From assembly GCA_947579605.1 (NCBI GenBank), contig OX388307.1:30977237-31041236 (forward strand): a stretch of DNA of 64,000 bases, given 5' to 3'. Position 1 is the stretch's first letter; every line of letters begins with the position of its first letter. Positions 1-12,609 of the stretch are shown here, in pieces. The stretch comes from Athripsodes cinereus. Lineage: Eukaryota; Arthropoda; Insecta; Trichoptera; Leptoceridae. A program made the position numbers and the translations under genes. The notes under the pieces are model-generated. The model was not told where the DNA came from, made no database searches, and worked only from the letters and a program-made list of their open reading frames with translations.

Positions 1-227
1 ACTTACTGTGGAAATAATAAATTTTTCTAGAGAATAAACAATAATAAGAAAATGAGAAGCGGGCCTCATTGCTGAATAAAATGAACTAATTAGATGCCTA
101 ATTAAAGCCGATACCGTAAGCAACATCACAATACATTATTATTTGATGTTTGAATTATTATGAATACCTACAAGACTTATTACAATATCATATTTCAAGA
201 TGTTAATTTATGTGTATGTTGGAACAT

Positions 228-420
228 CAATAAATTCCCTCCCATACCTGAATTTTGAACAAATTGGGGGACTTATAATTATTTATCCGCTGTACTAAGC
301 AGAACTTTTATTATGGACGAGCTCGTAAACTCAACTCGACAGCCCAAGAGGCAGACCGGGCAATATCGCCTCGTGGAAATCTTTTACGCACTACATTTTT
401 ATAATTACGCCTTCGGTGTT
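228..420 (+). repeat. Dispersed repeat shared with 55405-55600
   Basis: CCTCCCATACCTGAATTTTG, GGGGGACTTATAATTATT, TACTAAGCAGAACTTTTATT, CGCCTCGTGGAAATCTTTTA. Diverged copy; a shorter match (GGACTCCTATTTATCCG) is near 37214. Confidence 0.5.
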
Positions 421-736
421 CATCTTCTTTGCAATATTAGACAGATCACACTCGATGCGGATCGCGTGTAGAATCTTAAAAAAATCTTTAAAACATCACA
501 TTATAACTTTTGAAAATAGGCTGTGGATGTCAAGTCTATACTCAAGAGTACCAAATATCATACAAATGTTTTCTTCTTTTGGACAGAATGGTTGTGGTCT
601 TGAAAGTAATTTTTACCACAATGTTTTACCCACATTTCTATCATATTACATAGTTAAGATCCGCGTCAAGAATGATTCATCAGATACCCAGCAGAATAAC
701 AGCCAGTGTGAAAAAATTATATTAGGACATTAATTA

Positions 737-890
737 AATTCAGCGATGAGGTGTACCACCCGTCCTGATTTTTTTAAACTTTTGTTGGCATGTAGAGGAC
801 TAAACCTTCTATGCCTTTTACAGTACACTTCACACTTGCAGAGAAGAGTGATGGGAGACCCATTTATTATCGTTGACTCCACGAGGCACT
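737..890. mobile_element. SINE-A chimera of sense and antisense halves
   Basis: 737-800 reads sense (TTCAGCGATGAGGTGTACC, GTAGAGGAC); 805-885 reads antisense (TGCCTTTTACAGTACACTT, AGAGTGATGGGAGACC). Confidence 0.5.
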
Positions 891-1714
891 GAGTAAATTA
901 TTCTAGTATTTTCATAATTAATAGATAATGATTATGAAAATGAATTATTATTCTTTTATCATCTCGTTTGTACAATAGTTTATACGATAATTAACATTGT
1001 TTGCAGTTATGTTATGTTAGATGGTCTTTATAATAAATGATACAAGACCTAAATAGGTACTCGACTGGTGCATTTCGATGTAGTACAACTTTATATAAGT
1101 ACTTACGTTTATTTTCTTTGGAGGTGAAGAATATTCACAACGGGAGAGAAATTATGTGGCATGGAAGACTAATTAATTAATTAATTTTTAATTATTTTGT
1201 TTGTATTCACGATGTTTTATTATAAAATCAAAGTTTTGACTGGGTACGTATTATTTATGTGGTATCTTTATCGCGTTATTCAAATATATTAAAAATAACC
1301 GAGTTCGATGGGTGGATATAATATTGTATATTAAAAAGTGTTTTATTATATATATTTAATTTTAATAATTAATGTAGGTCAATGAATTTAATAAATTAAA
1401 TAAAAGCAATAAATTAATTATATTTTACACCCTCATTAAGAATTAAAGTTTAATTAGATCTGCAGCGAGATTCGAAATAATATGTAGCTTACGATTTTTT
1501 TGTAAAGCTCCTTCATTACCTTACCGACAACTTGACATCCTTAAAACAAGGATCAAAGTTCGATTCACCATTATTTTTTGAAAATGTGATAACAATAATA
1601 GACCATAGACAATAGCGTTATTATAAAATGTGTTGACCTACATAATATTTTCACATTTCATCTTTCTCAGTGATCTGTTTGCATAAAAAAACATTGTTCT
1701 AAAAAGCCCATATA

Positions 1715-1905
1715 GGTATTTGCATTTATTTGCTTTTTTACATTTTGCATTTTATACTTTTTTACATTTTTCAAATTTTTTTGCATTTTAAACATTTTAT
1801 ACATTTTTATATTTTTTTACATTTATTTGCATTTTTTACACTTTATTTACATTTTTACACTTTTACATTTTAACATTTTCACATTTTTTTACATTTATAT
1901 GTGTT
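1715..1905 (+). repeat. Low-complexity TTTTACATTT tract
   Basis: Irregular repeats of TTTTACATTT and TTTTGCATTT over ~190 bp. Confidence 0.7.
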
Positions 1906-3640
1906 TTATCATTTTGAGTCTCAAATTTATGTTTATTAGATTGGTAAAAAGGGGATCTTAATTGGTTTGTCTTTTAATGTCTATACTAATTGTTTCAACT
2001 GTCTGACCCTTACTGAATAAATAAAAAAAATAAAAAAATAAAATATTTTATTTTAACAGTTAATAAATTTGAAAGATAGACTAATTTTAATTACATAATT
2101 TCTTTTTAAACCACTCTTTGTAAATGATAATGTGATGTTTTATATAAATGTATAAGCATTTTTTTAAGTATTCCACAGAATCACTAAGCGCGAAAAGTTA
2201 ACTGTATATAATTATAAGAAAAATAATTACTGGTTAAATAATAGATAAATAGAGAGATAGACTATGAAAAATTAATTAATAGAGTATTTTTTATATAATA
2301 AATTATTAATAACCATGTAGCTGTGTAATAATTTGTTTGTTAATATATTATCTACTCGTCGCACTGGTTAGGTAAGAAATGAATAGGTACTATTAATCTA
2401 GGTTTATTTATATTTTCGAATTGGCTCTGGATTTTGGGGCTAGTTTGAAATGGGAAATATTTAAATGCGCGACAGAAAAATATATGATCGACTAATTATG
2501 AACTGATTCCAATACTGTTTGTGTGACAAAAAAACTAAGTTGGCGATTAATATTGAATGTCGAAAGTTCATAACCAAACTGTAGAAAAAAAACGACTTTT
2601 ATACTAGGCGAGTGCCTGGAAATACTAAATGGGCAACGAAAAATATTAAATGAAGGCCTACAGCTGTATCGAACGATTGAAAGAAAATATCAATAGAAAT
2701 ACGTAAATTCAGTTTTTATTCTTCAATTTTTTCAAATTATTTTCAATTGTGTGTAGGTATTTATGCGCTCTTTTAAGTTGTTTTTTTTAAGAAGATTTTT
2801 TATTTATAATGTAAATACATCATCACATAAAACTATCTGCTTGTATCGCAAAGGTGGCGTAACTTGTCAACGGGGTTTTCCCGTAATCTCCTAATCGAAA
2901 ATACTTTCCGGCTGCCCACCACCTCTACTATAACATTTTACAAGTACGTCATTTTAAAAATGCAGCTAGTATAAATATATTTTCGAAAATAAAATCATAT
3001 ATATTCCAAAAATGCTGCGAAAAATTCCGAATTCTGGAACAACGATGTTCGCAACCGGATTCTATGTAGGTACAAACATAGTGGGATAACAGTTCTTTAC
3101 TGACTCAGTTAGTTCTTTGCATAGAAATTACTGGTGCAAGACATTTTAATATTTTTAAATAATAAAAATAATTAGTCAATTATTATTTGTGTATTGTCGA
3201 AAAACAATACGAGTAGACATTGACCAGTATTGATTAATGATAAAAATGATGAATTACTTTTCTTTGCGCTCTTTAATAGTCATTCGACCGTCTCAAGGGC
3301 GCTGGTATTCAGAGCTGTTTTTTATTGTTAATAATTTATGATATTATCAATTTCAAAGTTACTCCAATCACGGTCTTAATATAGTATTTTTTAAACAGGT
3401 TGTCTTATTTCAAGAATAACAAACTTCACAGCAAAAATGTCTTAGTCAAAAACTAGCAGTGTTGATTCAAGAGTTTTACTTTAAGATATATGTACGAGAT
3501 CAGCCCAAAATATAACAAATGGATGAGTTTCTCCGTATGGAGCAAGATAAGACATCAAACCTTCTGATTGGTCATCGCTAATGCTAAAAAGGCTTTTATA
3601 TGGTAGTTACTTTAAGAAGAAGAAGAAGGTAGGTACTCAC

Positions 3641-4225
3641 AGTATTTCCTGCAGTAGCTGGTACAAGGAACACCGGTGCTTTAATTTTCTTCTTCATTCC
3701 ACTCTTAGACACTTTTTGCACTTTCACAGGATACGCTGGTTGTCCCCCCAACCAACTACATACAAGTTTGTCTTTACTATTGGCACTACCGAAATAAGAT
3801 CCAACACCGTGACATTCCATTATTGTCATCTCGTTTGAAACTTTCCTTGGTTCAGACGACTTTTGGCTTCCTTGGCTCTTTGCTACACGTCCTGGTTCAT
3901 CAGTTGTGTCTGTATCGGAACCACAATTGAGTTTACTCTCCAAAGCTTTGCTAAGTTCTTTCCTATTGTCTTTCATTTGGGCGTCTTCGTTGATTTTAAC
4001 GTTTCCTTTTTCGGAAATGCTAACAACTGAATAGGGTGTCTGGAAATTGGAGTACGAAGCATCAAATTGATTATGATTGAATGGTTCTCTTGGTCTAAAG
4101 CAGGCGCATACTCTCTTTGCTGTATGGTACACACTTAATAGTGACAATATGCAATGAATGACCGCCGTTGCCAGAAGACCAATATTTGAGAGAATTGGAG
4201 ACCAGAAATCTTCCATTTCTTCATT
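3641..4225 (-). CDS. Tetraspan membrane protein, coding exon 3 (possibly last in window)
   Basis: The exon starts after the acceptor TTTGTTTCAG at 4228-4226 and encodes about 195 residues (216-410). The fourth membrane segment is at about 224-248 (SNIGLLATAVIHCILSLLSV), followed by a Cys-rich basic boundary (KRVCACFRPRE) that could be palmitoylated (inference). The remaining ~155 residues form a polar tail rich in Ser and Lys with Tyr/Pro motifs (FQTPYSVV, QPAYPV). At 3640 there is a GTGAGT donor after ...GNT. If it is not used, the frame runs 15 more codons, with a low-complexity Leu run, to a TAA at 3596-3598. I prefer splicing to a further exon outside the window, because the donor is strong and the extra codons look non-coding. 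No next exon was recognised in 1-3595. Confidence 0.8.
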
Positions 4226-5399
4226 CTGAAACAAAAAATAAAGAAAGGATTAATTTTTTAACAAATTGCATCAAGTTACATAATATTATTTCAATCATAC
4301 TTTGATAGTAGATAAACACCTATCAGCTTGAAAAAAAATATAGGTAGTGATTTAAAAACATTATTTTTGATCTGCGTTTTTTAAGCACAATAATACACCA
4401 CCTTTCACGAGCTTTATTTATCAGCGACTTTGAACAAGTATCAATGTATTTCTTGACTAAGCGTACTCAACGGCAATCATATTTGTAACTTAACAATTAA
4501 ATATACCAGAATATCCTAAACGAAGATGGCTAGAGATAGTTAGGTGGGAGATGCAAAACTGTGATATTTTACCCAGAATGATCCACTAGACAGAATCATG
4601 TGGTGAAGCAAGATAAAGAAAGAAGATCTCAACATCATTATTGAGACACGTAATTACCCAAGGAGAAATAAATGGATACAACTAGAAGAGTAGATAAAGA
4701 ATAGTTCGTTCAGCTTCCCTTATAGTTCATGGAATCTTTTTCTTACAAAAAATATTTTCTCTTGGAAGGAGATTTTTTCTTCATTTTTCGATGATTTTAG
4801 GTATCTACCTTTCAACTCCATTACAACATCTTTCATAAGTGGGGTAGGTATAGCCAGTCGCAATAAAAATTAAGACCTTCTGAAAGGTGACATAATCTCA
4901 TCGATGAATAAAAAAAGGTACACGTTCTATATATTATGATATTTTGCTATATCCGCCATTTTCAGGGTTCTCGAAAACTTTAGGAAAAGAGTGGAAGACT
5001 AAGCATCACACCCTGAATTTATAATATAAAATCTAATTAAATCTTATACAATACTGTACAATAATAATAATAGTACCTACATATCTGTTTATCTGCAAAT
5101 AGTAACAAGATGAAGGGATTATAATTCCATGTAGTGTGGTTTGCCATTTACCAAGTTGATATAATAAAATTATCTAGTAGGTACATGATAACTACACATA
5201 TATAGTTGCTATCATTATCTATCTTTAGAAATATTATTGTTAGTTACTCGTTGAAAGGTCGTGCGAAATACCAATATAAAGCGACATGTCAGTAATAAAT
5301 ATCGAACATGCTGTGTAGTGTTCATATTGTGTTATAATAATACCTGCAGTAATGGCGGGTACTAATGACAGCCCACCAAATTTATATTAGTACCCCATA

Positions 5400-5575
5400 T
5401 CTACCACCAGGCGGTGCCAGCGTAGCGTAATTATTTTATTTAAATTGTAGATATTCTTATTTTCGTATCTGTCCATATCCTTGGTACGGGCTCATGCCCA
5501 GTTAGGTAGATTTTTTGTGACTTTTATCTTTTAAATACTGTTTTATAAATGAAATAAATAAATAAATATTATAGA
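5400..5575 (+). mobile_element. Possible LINE 3' UTR with AAAT tail
   Basis: CCAGGCGGTGCCAGCGTAGC, GTACGGGCTCATGCCCAG and a final (AAAT)n look like a retroposon 3' end; no other copy was found here. Confidence 0.3.
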
Positions 5576-5749
5576 GACAGGGGAGATGCTTCATTTCGAC
5601 AGAGATAAGAAGTGCATAAAAACTGATTCGAGCTGCGCAGGATGGAAGGCGTTTCTCAAAAGCGATGTTCAACGTTGAGGGAACTATGTAGACAGGAAAC
5701 TTAATGAAGAAGAAGTGTTCTTATCTTAATGAAGTTTCTTATATATTTA

Positions 5750-5870
5750 TTTATTCATTTTGCATATCATCATAACAGTGTTAACAAAACAATATAAAAT
5801 TAAAAAAAAAAAACAAGGACTACCTATGTGCAGTGGCGAGATTATCACTATATGATTTATCATTGATTTC
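5750..5870 (-). mobile_element. LINE tail, second type
   Basis: Antisense of the tail at 16825 and 18975: TTTTGCATATCATCATAAC, AACAAAACAATATAAA, GTGCAGTGGCGAGATTATC. Confidence 0.5.
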
Positions 5871-6639
5871 TCAGTCGATTTTTATACACCTTATTTTCAC
5901 AATTAAAATATCTAACGTCGCAGAATTGGCGTATTGTTATCGGCGTATCAGCTTATTATCCACTATTCCCAAATGATATCCAGTAGCATAACACTATATC
6001 CTCTTGAAAGGGTACAGAACAATGTGGTATAAAAGATTCCGCTGTAGTGGTGACAGTCGGCAAACCCATTGGCTCGCCCACTGTTGTCCTCTCGTGAGAA
6101 CAAAAGTTTTGTTCAAAACACCAGAGAAATAGGAGTCTCCGAACTTTTGAGATCTAGGCATGGGAGGTTGTTTTTAATATAAAATTACAGTCTATAACCC
6201 AAGACTTTCTACAAATAATATAAATAAACACAGTAAAGTCTTATTACAAAGATATCGTAGTTTATAATATTTTCATATCGATATATCTGCAAGATTACAT
6301 TATGTGTCCATTATTACAGATTTATACCCGTTTTTAAGTAGATACTCGTTACCTGCTTAATGCTCAGGTATTTATATCTACCAATCAATCGTATAAATCA
6401 CAGCACTACTGACACTAGCGATAATATGGGCAGGTATTATAATAAATAATATTATATACCTTGGATAATCACCTATAAATTGCTAAAATATCGTTTCCTT
6501 GTGTATCGATTAAGTAAAATCTGTTTCATACTTAAGACATTTAGTTTAATCTCTTAATAACACACGTAAAAAGATTAAAATTGTAGGTAGGTTGGTACTG
6601 CATTTTCCGCTGGATAAAGGTTTTCTGATTTTTAGATAG

Positions 6640-6765
6640 GTATTTACTGCTACGCCATCACGAAAAGTTGGGTAGCCATAGCATACTAACTGTGAGTAAT
6701 AAACATGCAGATTGTCCTCTCCATGCCGAAAAAAATAAAACATTCAGGATGTATTAGATAACCCT
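6640..6765 (-). mobile_element. SINE-A, 3' half
   Basis: CTACGCCATCACGAAAAGTT to AAAACATTCAGGATG; abuts a LINE tail. Confidence 0.5.
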
Positions 6766-6778
6766 AAACACCTAAAAA

Positions 6779-6880
6779 CTCGCCCTCCGTATATTGATTA
6801 TATCTAATTTGAATGCATTTTTCGATTAAATGTATGTATTTTGATCAATGTAGAGTAAAAAATGAATAAATAATAACAAA
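6779..6880 (+). mobile_element. CR1-like LINE tail
   Basis: Carries CTCGCCCTCCGTATATTG, ATCAATGTAGAGTAAAAAATG and (AAAT)n; 5'-truncated copy of the 63.4-kb tail, abutting a SINE-A fragment. Confidence 0.65.
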
Positions 6881-6920
6881 CAATTTCCCACAAAATTACA
6901 TCACATTACATTACATTACA

Positions 6921-6924
<4 letters not shown>

Positions 6925-6971
<47 letters not shown>
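6925..6971 (+). repeat. (GA)n microsatellite
   Basis: About 23 GA units following ATTACATTACATCAC. Confidence 0.95.
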
Positions 6972-6974
<3 letters not shown>

Positions 6975-7027
6975 ATCGCATTTTTCCGACTTACCCAAAT
7001 TTTTGTAGTGATACATACCTACATACC

Positions 7028-7160
7028 ATCACGCCGCTTCAGGGTAGGCAAAAAGGATCGAGCGCCACTTCCTTCTACCCTTGCATAAATCTTTCGCTTC
7101 CGCCACTATCATACAATTTCTCATGCATGCTCTCCTGTTCAATGTGCTCAACACGTGTAG
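7028..7160 (-). pseudogene. RTE-like LINE 3' end, short
   Basis: On the minus strand RRACMRNCMIVAEAKDLCKG and the 3' end GAAGCGGCGTGATGGTATG identify a subfamily related to the copies at 10.4 and 45.8 kb. Confidence 0.55.
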
Positions 7161-8038
7161 GTACTCTAATTTTTGGATATACTGTTCAGTAATATTTATC
7201 AATGAATAGCTGAACACCTCATGACATAAAAACAATTCCAAGCAGTAATAATAAAAAAATAAATTTAAAACAACATAAATATTTAACAATTTTTTTGATA
7301 TTATGCTGTAAGACATAGGTATTAAACTTTTTGCACAGTTTATTTAGATACTTATTATTTATCTAATGTGTAATTTGACGATAAGCAGATAAATATATAC
7401 TTCATATAGGTAGGTACCTGTCATTATTCGCAAGTTGGTATAAATTTAAACATTACGTTGTTGCAAATAGTTACGTTTATACGTAATTGTTACGGTATGC
7501 TTTATATCAGGCCCAAGAACGCTGTCATATTTTACATTTAATCACGTGATTGATGGAGTAATGTATCGATGAACTTGGATTTATATTACATAAAGTAATT
7601 TAATGTAATTCATCAGACTTAACGTAAAACATTTTTTTTAGTTTTAAGACGTATCAGAAAATTTTATAAGATGCGTTGTACTTCCAAAGTATAGAATATT
7701 AATTTTATAAGACGATTCAGTGAAAAGTGATCAAAAGAGTGCAAAAGTCATTTTGAAAATTTTGGAATAAAAGTGAATCCTCTTTCAGTTTTACTTCTCT
7801 TTCTGTTTTACACTTTATTAAGGGAGTGACAGAGATAACAAAATACAAGGAATGTCTATAATTACATGCATTCTTTGCTTTACCGTACATATTTACTTTA
7901 TCACGCATTACAACTAAGCGAATGTCAGTATTACATCAGTCAACTGTTCTCGCAAATAATTATATTCTCCGTACTATTGTCACCTGATGGGTAGAATATA
8001 ATTATTTGTATTATTCCTTATTTATTTTAGCAACAAAC

Positions 8039-8422
8039 ATGATAGATTTAAGTTTAAAAATGTACCAATGTATAATAATTGTATTATTATTTATGAATAT
8101 TTATACAGTTTTTTTTCATGGAGTATTTTCTTTTGAAGATAATATGATCATTTCATGTTTGTCTTTCGCTGTTCCTAAGATACATACTTTCTTCACCATT
8201 TTTCATGCATTTGTGAAAATTATTCCCAAAAATATGACTTATATTTTCTCCGCACTCGGGCCTAACTGCAGTAATATAAGTATAAACGATTATTTTCTCA
8301 TACAAGTGACAAAACGTTGCGAGACATCTTATGCAATAAGCGACGAAGTATTATTGAGTTTAATATTTGGAAGAAATTACATTATATCAATACCATTGTA
8401 TTTATTTATATTAAATAAATAA
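8039..8422 (+). CDS. Possible small secreted protein, nested in intron 2
   Basis: A 127-codon frame starts at the ATG at 8039, just after a splice-acceptor-like tract (TTATTTATTTTAG at 8030). Residues 9-27 form a hydrophobic, signal-peptide-like stretch (CIIIVLLFMNIYTVFF). The rest has three Cys (ISC, PNCSN, RCET) and ends with a hydrophobic C-terminus. An AATAAA overlaps the stop codon. Codon choice is not obviously random, but the region is AT-rich and the product matches no family I recognise. It could be a real lineage-specific gene, an exon of an unseen plus-strand gene, or chance. Confidence 0.25.
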   Translation: MIDLSLKMYQCIIIVLLFMNIYTVFFHGVFSFEDNMIISCLSFAVPKIHTFFTIFHAFVKIIPKNMTYIFSALGPNCSNISINDYFLIQVTKRCETSYAISDEVLLSLIFGRNYIISIPLYLFILNK

Positions 8423-8545
8423 TATTAAACATAATATTTCTCAAGTGTGTTTTTCAATAATTCGCACCATTGTTGTTGACACTCTTACAAATGAATTTAT
8501 TAGATTTTATTGTAGATAATGATATAATATCTAAATCATTTAAAT

Positions 8546-9033
8546 CAGTGATTCCCAAAGTGGTCCAGATGGACCCCCAGGGGTCCACGATGGCGTGATT
8601 AGAAAATGGGGGTCCACGAATCCATAATTTAAGTATCGGATATTCGGTAAAAGCATCAGATATTGACATAAACAGTAGTCGGACAAATACCCGGTACATT
8701 GCAGAAAAAGGTACTGGGAGAAAATATTCTAAGAAAACCGAGGAGTTTTGGAAATATTTCAAATTTCTATACCATTTTGAAAATTCGGCGACGGGGAGGG
8801 GGGTAGAAATTTAAACAATTGACATAAACAATAGTCGTTACAAATACCCGTTACATTGTAGAAAAAGGTAGGTACTGTGAGAAAATATTCTGTAAGAAAA
8901 CCGAGGAGTTTTTGAAATATTTCAAATTCCTATACCATTTCGAAAATTTAGCGACGGGGGGTAGAAATACAGGGGGTCCACCGGAACCAGCAAATTTTTG
9001 AAGTCCATGAGAAAAAAAGTTTTGGAACCTCTG
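8546..9033. mobile_element. Non-autonomous hAT-like element with internal duplication
   Basis: The left end CAGTGATTCCCAAAGTGG and right end (reverse complement) CAGAGGTTCCAAAACTTTTT fit hAT terminal repeats. Flanking octamers ATTTAAAT (8538) and ATTTAAAC (9034) agree at 7 of 8 positions, as expected for an 8-bp target duplication. Inside, a 156-bp unit beginning GACATAAACA is repeated in tandem at 8665 and 8821. No transposase frame. Confidence 0.75.
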
Positions 9034-9833
9034 ATTTAAACTGAGATATAGTTGAATGATTGTGTCAACTGAATTTATGACCTTTAGTCTCTGCGATAAA
9101 AGAGAGACGATATCTTTGACTGGTAATGTTTTGAGAATGTCCAATGACATTCGGCTAAAAAGATCACTACTTTTTTTGCCCTCGAGATTTCTGGTGGTCT
9201 GAACGAACCTTTGTCACAATATTTCATTCCTAAGGCAATGACATCAGAGCGGAACGTCGGGAACATCATGGGAAGAGATGACTTTATAGACTCAAAGATT
9301 GACAATGTCCTTATACGACGAAAGACGTCTCTTTCTCAATAAAGAACATATATATGTAGTAGAAGAAAACCTTTATTTTTTAATTTCGTTATGGAATTCT
9401 TCTACCGAAACCCCGATACAGTGAATACTCAGAAATATTTTGTTCTTGAGATGAGAATCAAAGGGAGAAAGAAGAAAAAAGCTACCTATTATCTTGAATA
9501 CAGCAGTGAGACTTACCACTCGTTATAGACGTATTCTATTTATAAAATGCCATTGAGAAAACTTTCTATATGTTTATATGCTTGTTATTTTTTTAAAGAT
9601 AAATCTTGGTTTGACACAAGCTCAAAAACACACCACAAATGTTACATGTGTATGTGTTTAGTCCGTTGCATATCTATATGTATCGTCGCTTTAGTACCCA
9701 TAATACAAGATTCATATCTTAATTTGGAACTAGCTCGAACTGTGTAAATTATTTATGTATGTTATGTTATTCTCAATCTCCTCAGAAATAATCAATTATA
9801 CCTCATGTTTTTGTCATAAAGTTGGAATAGGTA

Positions 9834-9903
9834 AGAAATCGGATTTGAACCAGAGATTCTTTCGATTAAAACTCAAGACTCAATCATTAGACCATCGACA
9901 ACC
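9834..9903 (-). repeat. tRNA-like sequence (SINE head relic)
   Basis: TGGTCTAATGATTGAG resembles an A box and GGTTCAAATCC is a perfect B box, about 35 bp apart. The acceptor and T stems do not pair. Confidence 0.4.
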
Positions 9904-10364
9904 TTTCTTTTCTAAATAACATTAGGTATAAGTACTAAATGAAGTGTATAAATACCGCTATTATTCATTGTTTTTATTATTTCAAAATAATCTATACTAG
10001 TGATGATGATTGCTCGTGTGAAACTTTCATATAGGCATAATAATAATAATAATATCTAACAATGATACAAAATCATAAAACAATTATTATATTTTCCCTA
10101 CAACATCAATTATGTAAATATATAATTATAATGAGTGAGTACTTACTCACCATACATTGTGGTACATTCGATATACTTTCATATAGTTTTGATCAGAACT
10201 GGAAATTAACCAGTAACGAGTTAATTAACTTAAGGTAAAAAATAGATTAATTGGGTGTAACATGCATATGTGAGTGCATCGTATATATTAACTAACTGAC
10301 CCGGCAAACGTTGTTTTGCTATATACATTATGCCATATTATACATTTGCCATATCTATCTCTAT

Positions 10365-10690
10365 CTATCTATACCCTCACGCCATGTCCCAGGAGGGGTA
10401 GGCAGAGAGAACGGAACGCCATATAGATCTATCCTTACAAATTTCTTTCGCTTCGTCCACATTCATCCAGTTTCTCATACATGCACGCCGATTTCTTTTA
10501 CTCAACACGCGACCGACCTTAAGAATTTGATCCACGTGGTTCTTGGCTGTCTGCGCTTCCTCATACCCCCTCTTTCAGATAAATACATCCTTTTTGTCAT
10601 TCTTTCATCTTGCATTCGCTCCACATGTCCAAACCATCGTAACTTTTTTAGACGCCAAACTTATCCACAACACTCTTCTCATATACTAAT
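10365..10690 (-). pseudogene. RTE-like LINE 3' end
   Basis: The minus strand carries the same RT C-terminal block (CMRNWMNVDEAKEICKDRS-like) and the 3' end GGCGTGAGGGTATAG with (GATA)n. It is broken by frameshifts. Confidence 0.6.
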
Positions 10691-11282
10691 ATCGTTATAA
10701 AAAAGGGGTTGATGATAGAAGACTGAAAATTTAGGGCTGTATTTATTTTTTAATGCCTCACCATAAAAAAATAAAAATAAAAAAAATTGTCCACAAAATG
10801 AAATAAAAAATTCGGGGAGGACCACCTTTAACTTTTAGGGGAATAAAAAGTAGATATTGGCCGATTCTCAGACCTACCCGATAATATTTAAAATTAACGA
10901 CTCAACGAGTAACTCGTTAACTCATTAACGATTAACTTAGTTAATTTTTGATTAACGGCTTGAGATAAGTATAGTTTATGGTAATGATGAAAGATATAAT
11001 ATAGATTATTATCGCTTAATGGTTAATTATGAAGCTGGCGATGGACATCACTATAGAATAATAATGAATTTTACATTGTCCGTCACTAGTAAATATCTAA
11101 AAGTGATGCAATATAATACTTGGGTTTGGAGTAAGAGTATTTTCACCGTTAAATCTCGTATCAATTTTTAAGATTGATGACAATCCTCAAAATCAACTGT
11201 CAGTCTATCAATCAAGTGATTAAAAACAATTTTATGAGTTTTAATCTAATATTAACAAAATTAAGAGAATTAGGTATATTAA

Positions 11283-11372
11283 AAAAACTTCAGTGGATTC
11301 CCTCTCACTCTTTTCTGTAAGTTTTTGAGTGCCCTGTAAAAGGCAGGTGTTCGTAAAACCTCATCTATAAGA
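11283..11372 (+). mobile_element. SINE-A, 5' fragment
   Basis: CACTCTTTTCTGTAAGTTTT and GTAAAAGGCAGGTGTTCG match the SINE-A front half. Confidence 0.5.
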
Positions 11373-11504
11373 CTTTTTGCGTCTAGAATTCATGCCACCC
11401 ATTTTGAATATTTTAGATTTTATTAACAACTGGATGACAATTAGAAATGTCACTCTGGGATGGCGCGACAGAATGGACGAATCCAAGAAAACCTTCTAAT
11501 CTAA

Positions 11505-11690
11505 ATTCGTTGGTAGCCTGAATGTAGAGTCTCGTAGTTGTGAACAGGGGGTCCGTGGATCTATCACAGGTGTCTGCAAACTCCCTTTTCACGATACAAG
11601 CTTTTAGCTTACCGGAAAGGTGTGTATAAGGTTGTATTTGGGTTTTTAACAAACAAAACCCAGATATATATATTAAAAAAAAAAAACTTT
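11505..11690 (+). mobile_element. SINE-B, diverged
   Basis: TTCGTTGGTAGCCTGAATG, GGGGTCCGTGGATCTATCAC, CTCCCTTTTCACGATACAAG, ending AACCCAGATATATATATT and poly(A). The B box has lost its GGTTCGA. Confidence 0.7.
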
Positions 11691-12609
11691 GCCGGGTGCT
11701 CCACGAAAAAAAAACATCAATAAATTTAGGTAGGTACCGTGTGAAATATGCGAATATTTTACGAGTCAATAATGAGAAATACTTTTTTTATTGCTCATAA
11801 TGCCACATAATAATAATTGTACATACAGTAATTATGTATGCAATGCTCACATGTGAATTTGTATAATATGTACATTCCAGTGGCGGTAATAGACTTTTTA
11901 TGTTGGTCAAGCCTAGCGAATGAAAAAATAAATTGATTCGTCTTTAAATTCAAACATTATTACCGCCTGAAAGGGACATCGAAGAGTGAAGTGGTATAAA
12001 AGTAGTGGTTTGGCAACTTTGGTTAGAATGTGCGGATAAGTAGGAGTTAACGTCTCTTGTGATATCAGGATGTGAGGTGAGTCTCTCTTCAATATTTCGT
12101 CTTTCATCAAAAGAACAAATAACTGATGAAGTAGTCGGGATCCTCCCCAATTCACGAGCTTTACTTATATTGGAGATTATTTAACTATATTGTTTTTGAC
12201 TTCATTATGTTGTTATGTATATTGTATATATTGATTATAACACATAAAATAAATTTTATTTAAATTTAAGAAAATATTCGATTTGATATAATTATGAATT
12301 GGGATATTTAACGATCTTATCATTTTTATAAAGAAATAGGTCCAAGAAATTTTGTAGCCGTACATGAAATTGTTAAAGTAGGTATGAGGTACTTTTTCGC
12401 ACGTATGGAAGACACACCACTGGTAGATACATTCGGAATGATAGATAAAGAAAGAGTTTTTGTGATATTTCGATTCTATTGCTTTTACGAAAAACTGTCA
12501 AAAGTATCAGAACTAGCTTAATTTACCCAATGACTAGTAAACGTATACCTGATGGTAGGTTTGATTTTTTAAAATTATTTTTAATGCCACAACTATTAGG
12601 TATATGGGT

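Larger units (their letters stand above)
1..3595. other. Left flank, no gene recognised
   Basis: AT-rich DNA with the dispersed repeat at 228-420, a SINE-A chimera at 737-890 and the low-complexity tract at 1715-1905. If exon 3 is spliced at 3640, this is the start of a further intron; no acceptor with a coding follow-on was recognised. Confidence 0.5.

Noticed and set aside
3581..3838. An 85-codon plus-strand frame
   Set aside because: It is a shadow of exon 3 on the opposite strand.
10298..10322. The motif GACCCGGCAAACGTTGTTTTG and a similar ACCCGGCTTCGCTCGGG at 18495
   Set aside because: They resemble motifs common in insect repeats, but too little flanking match is visible to define an element.
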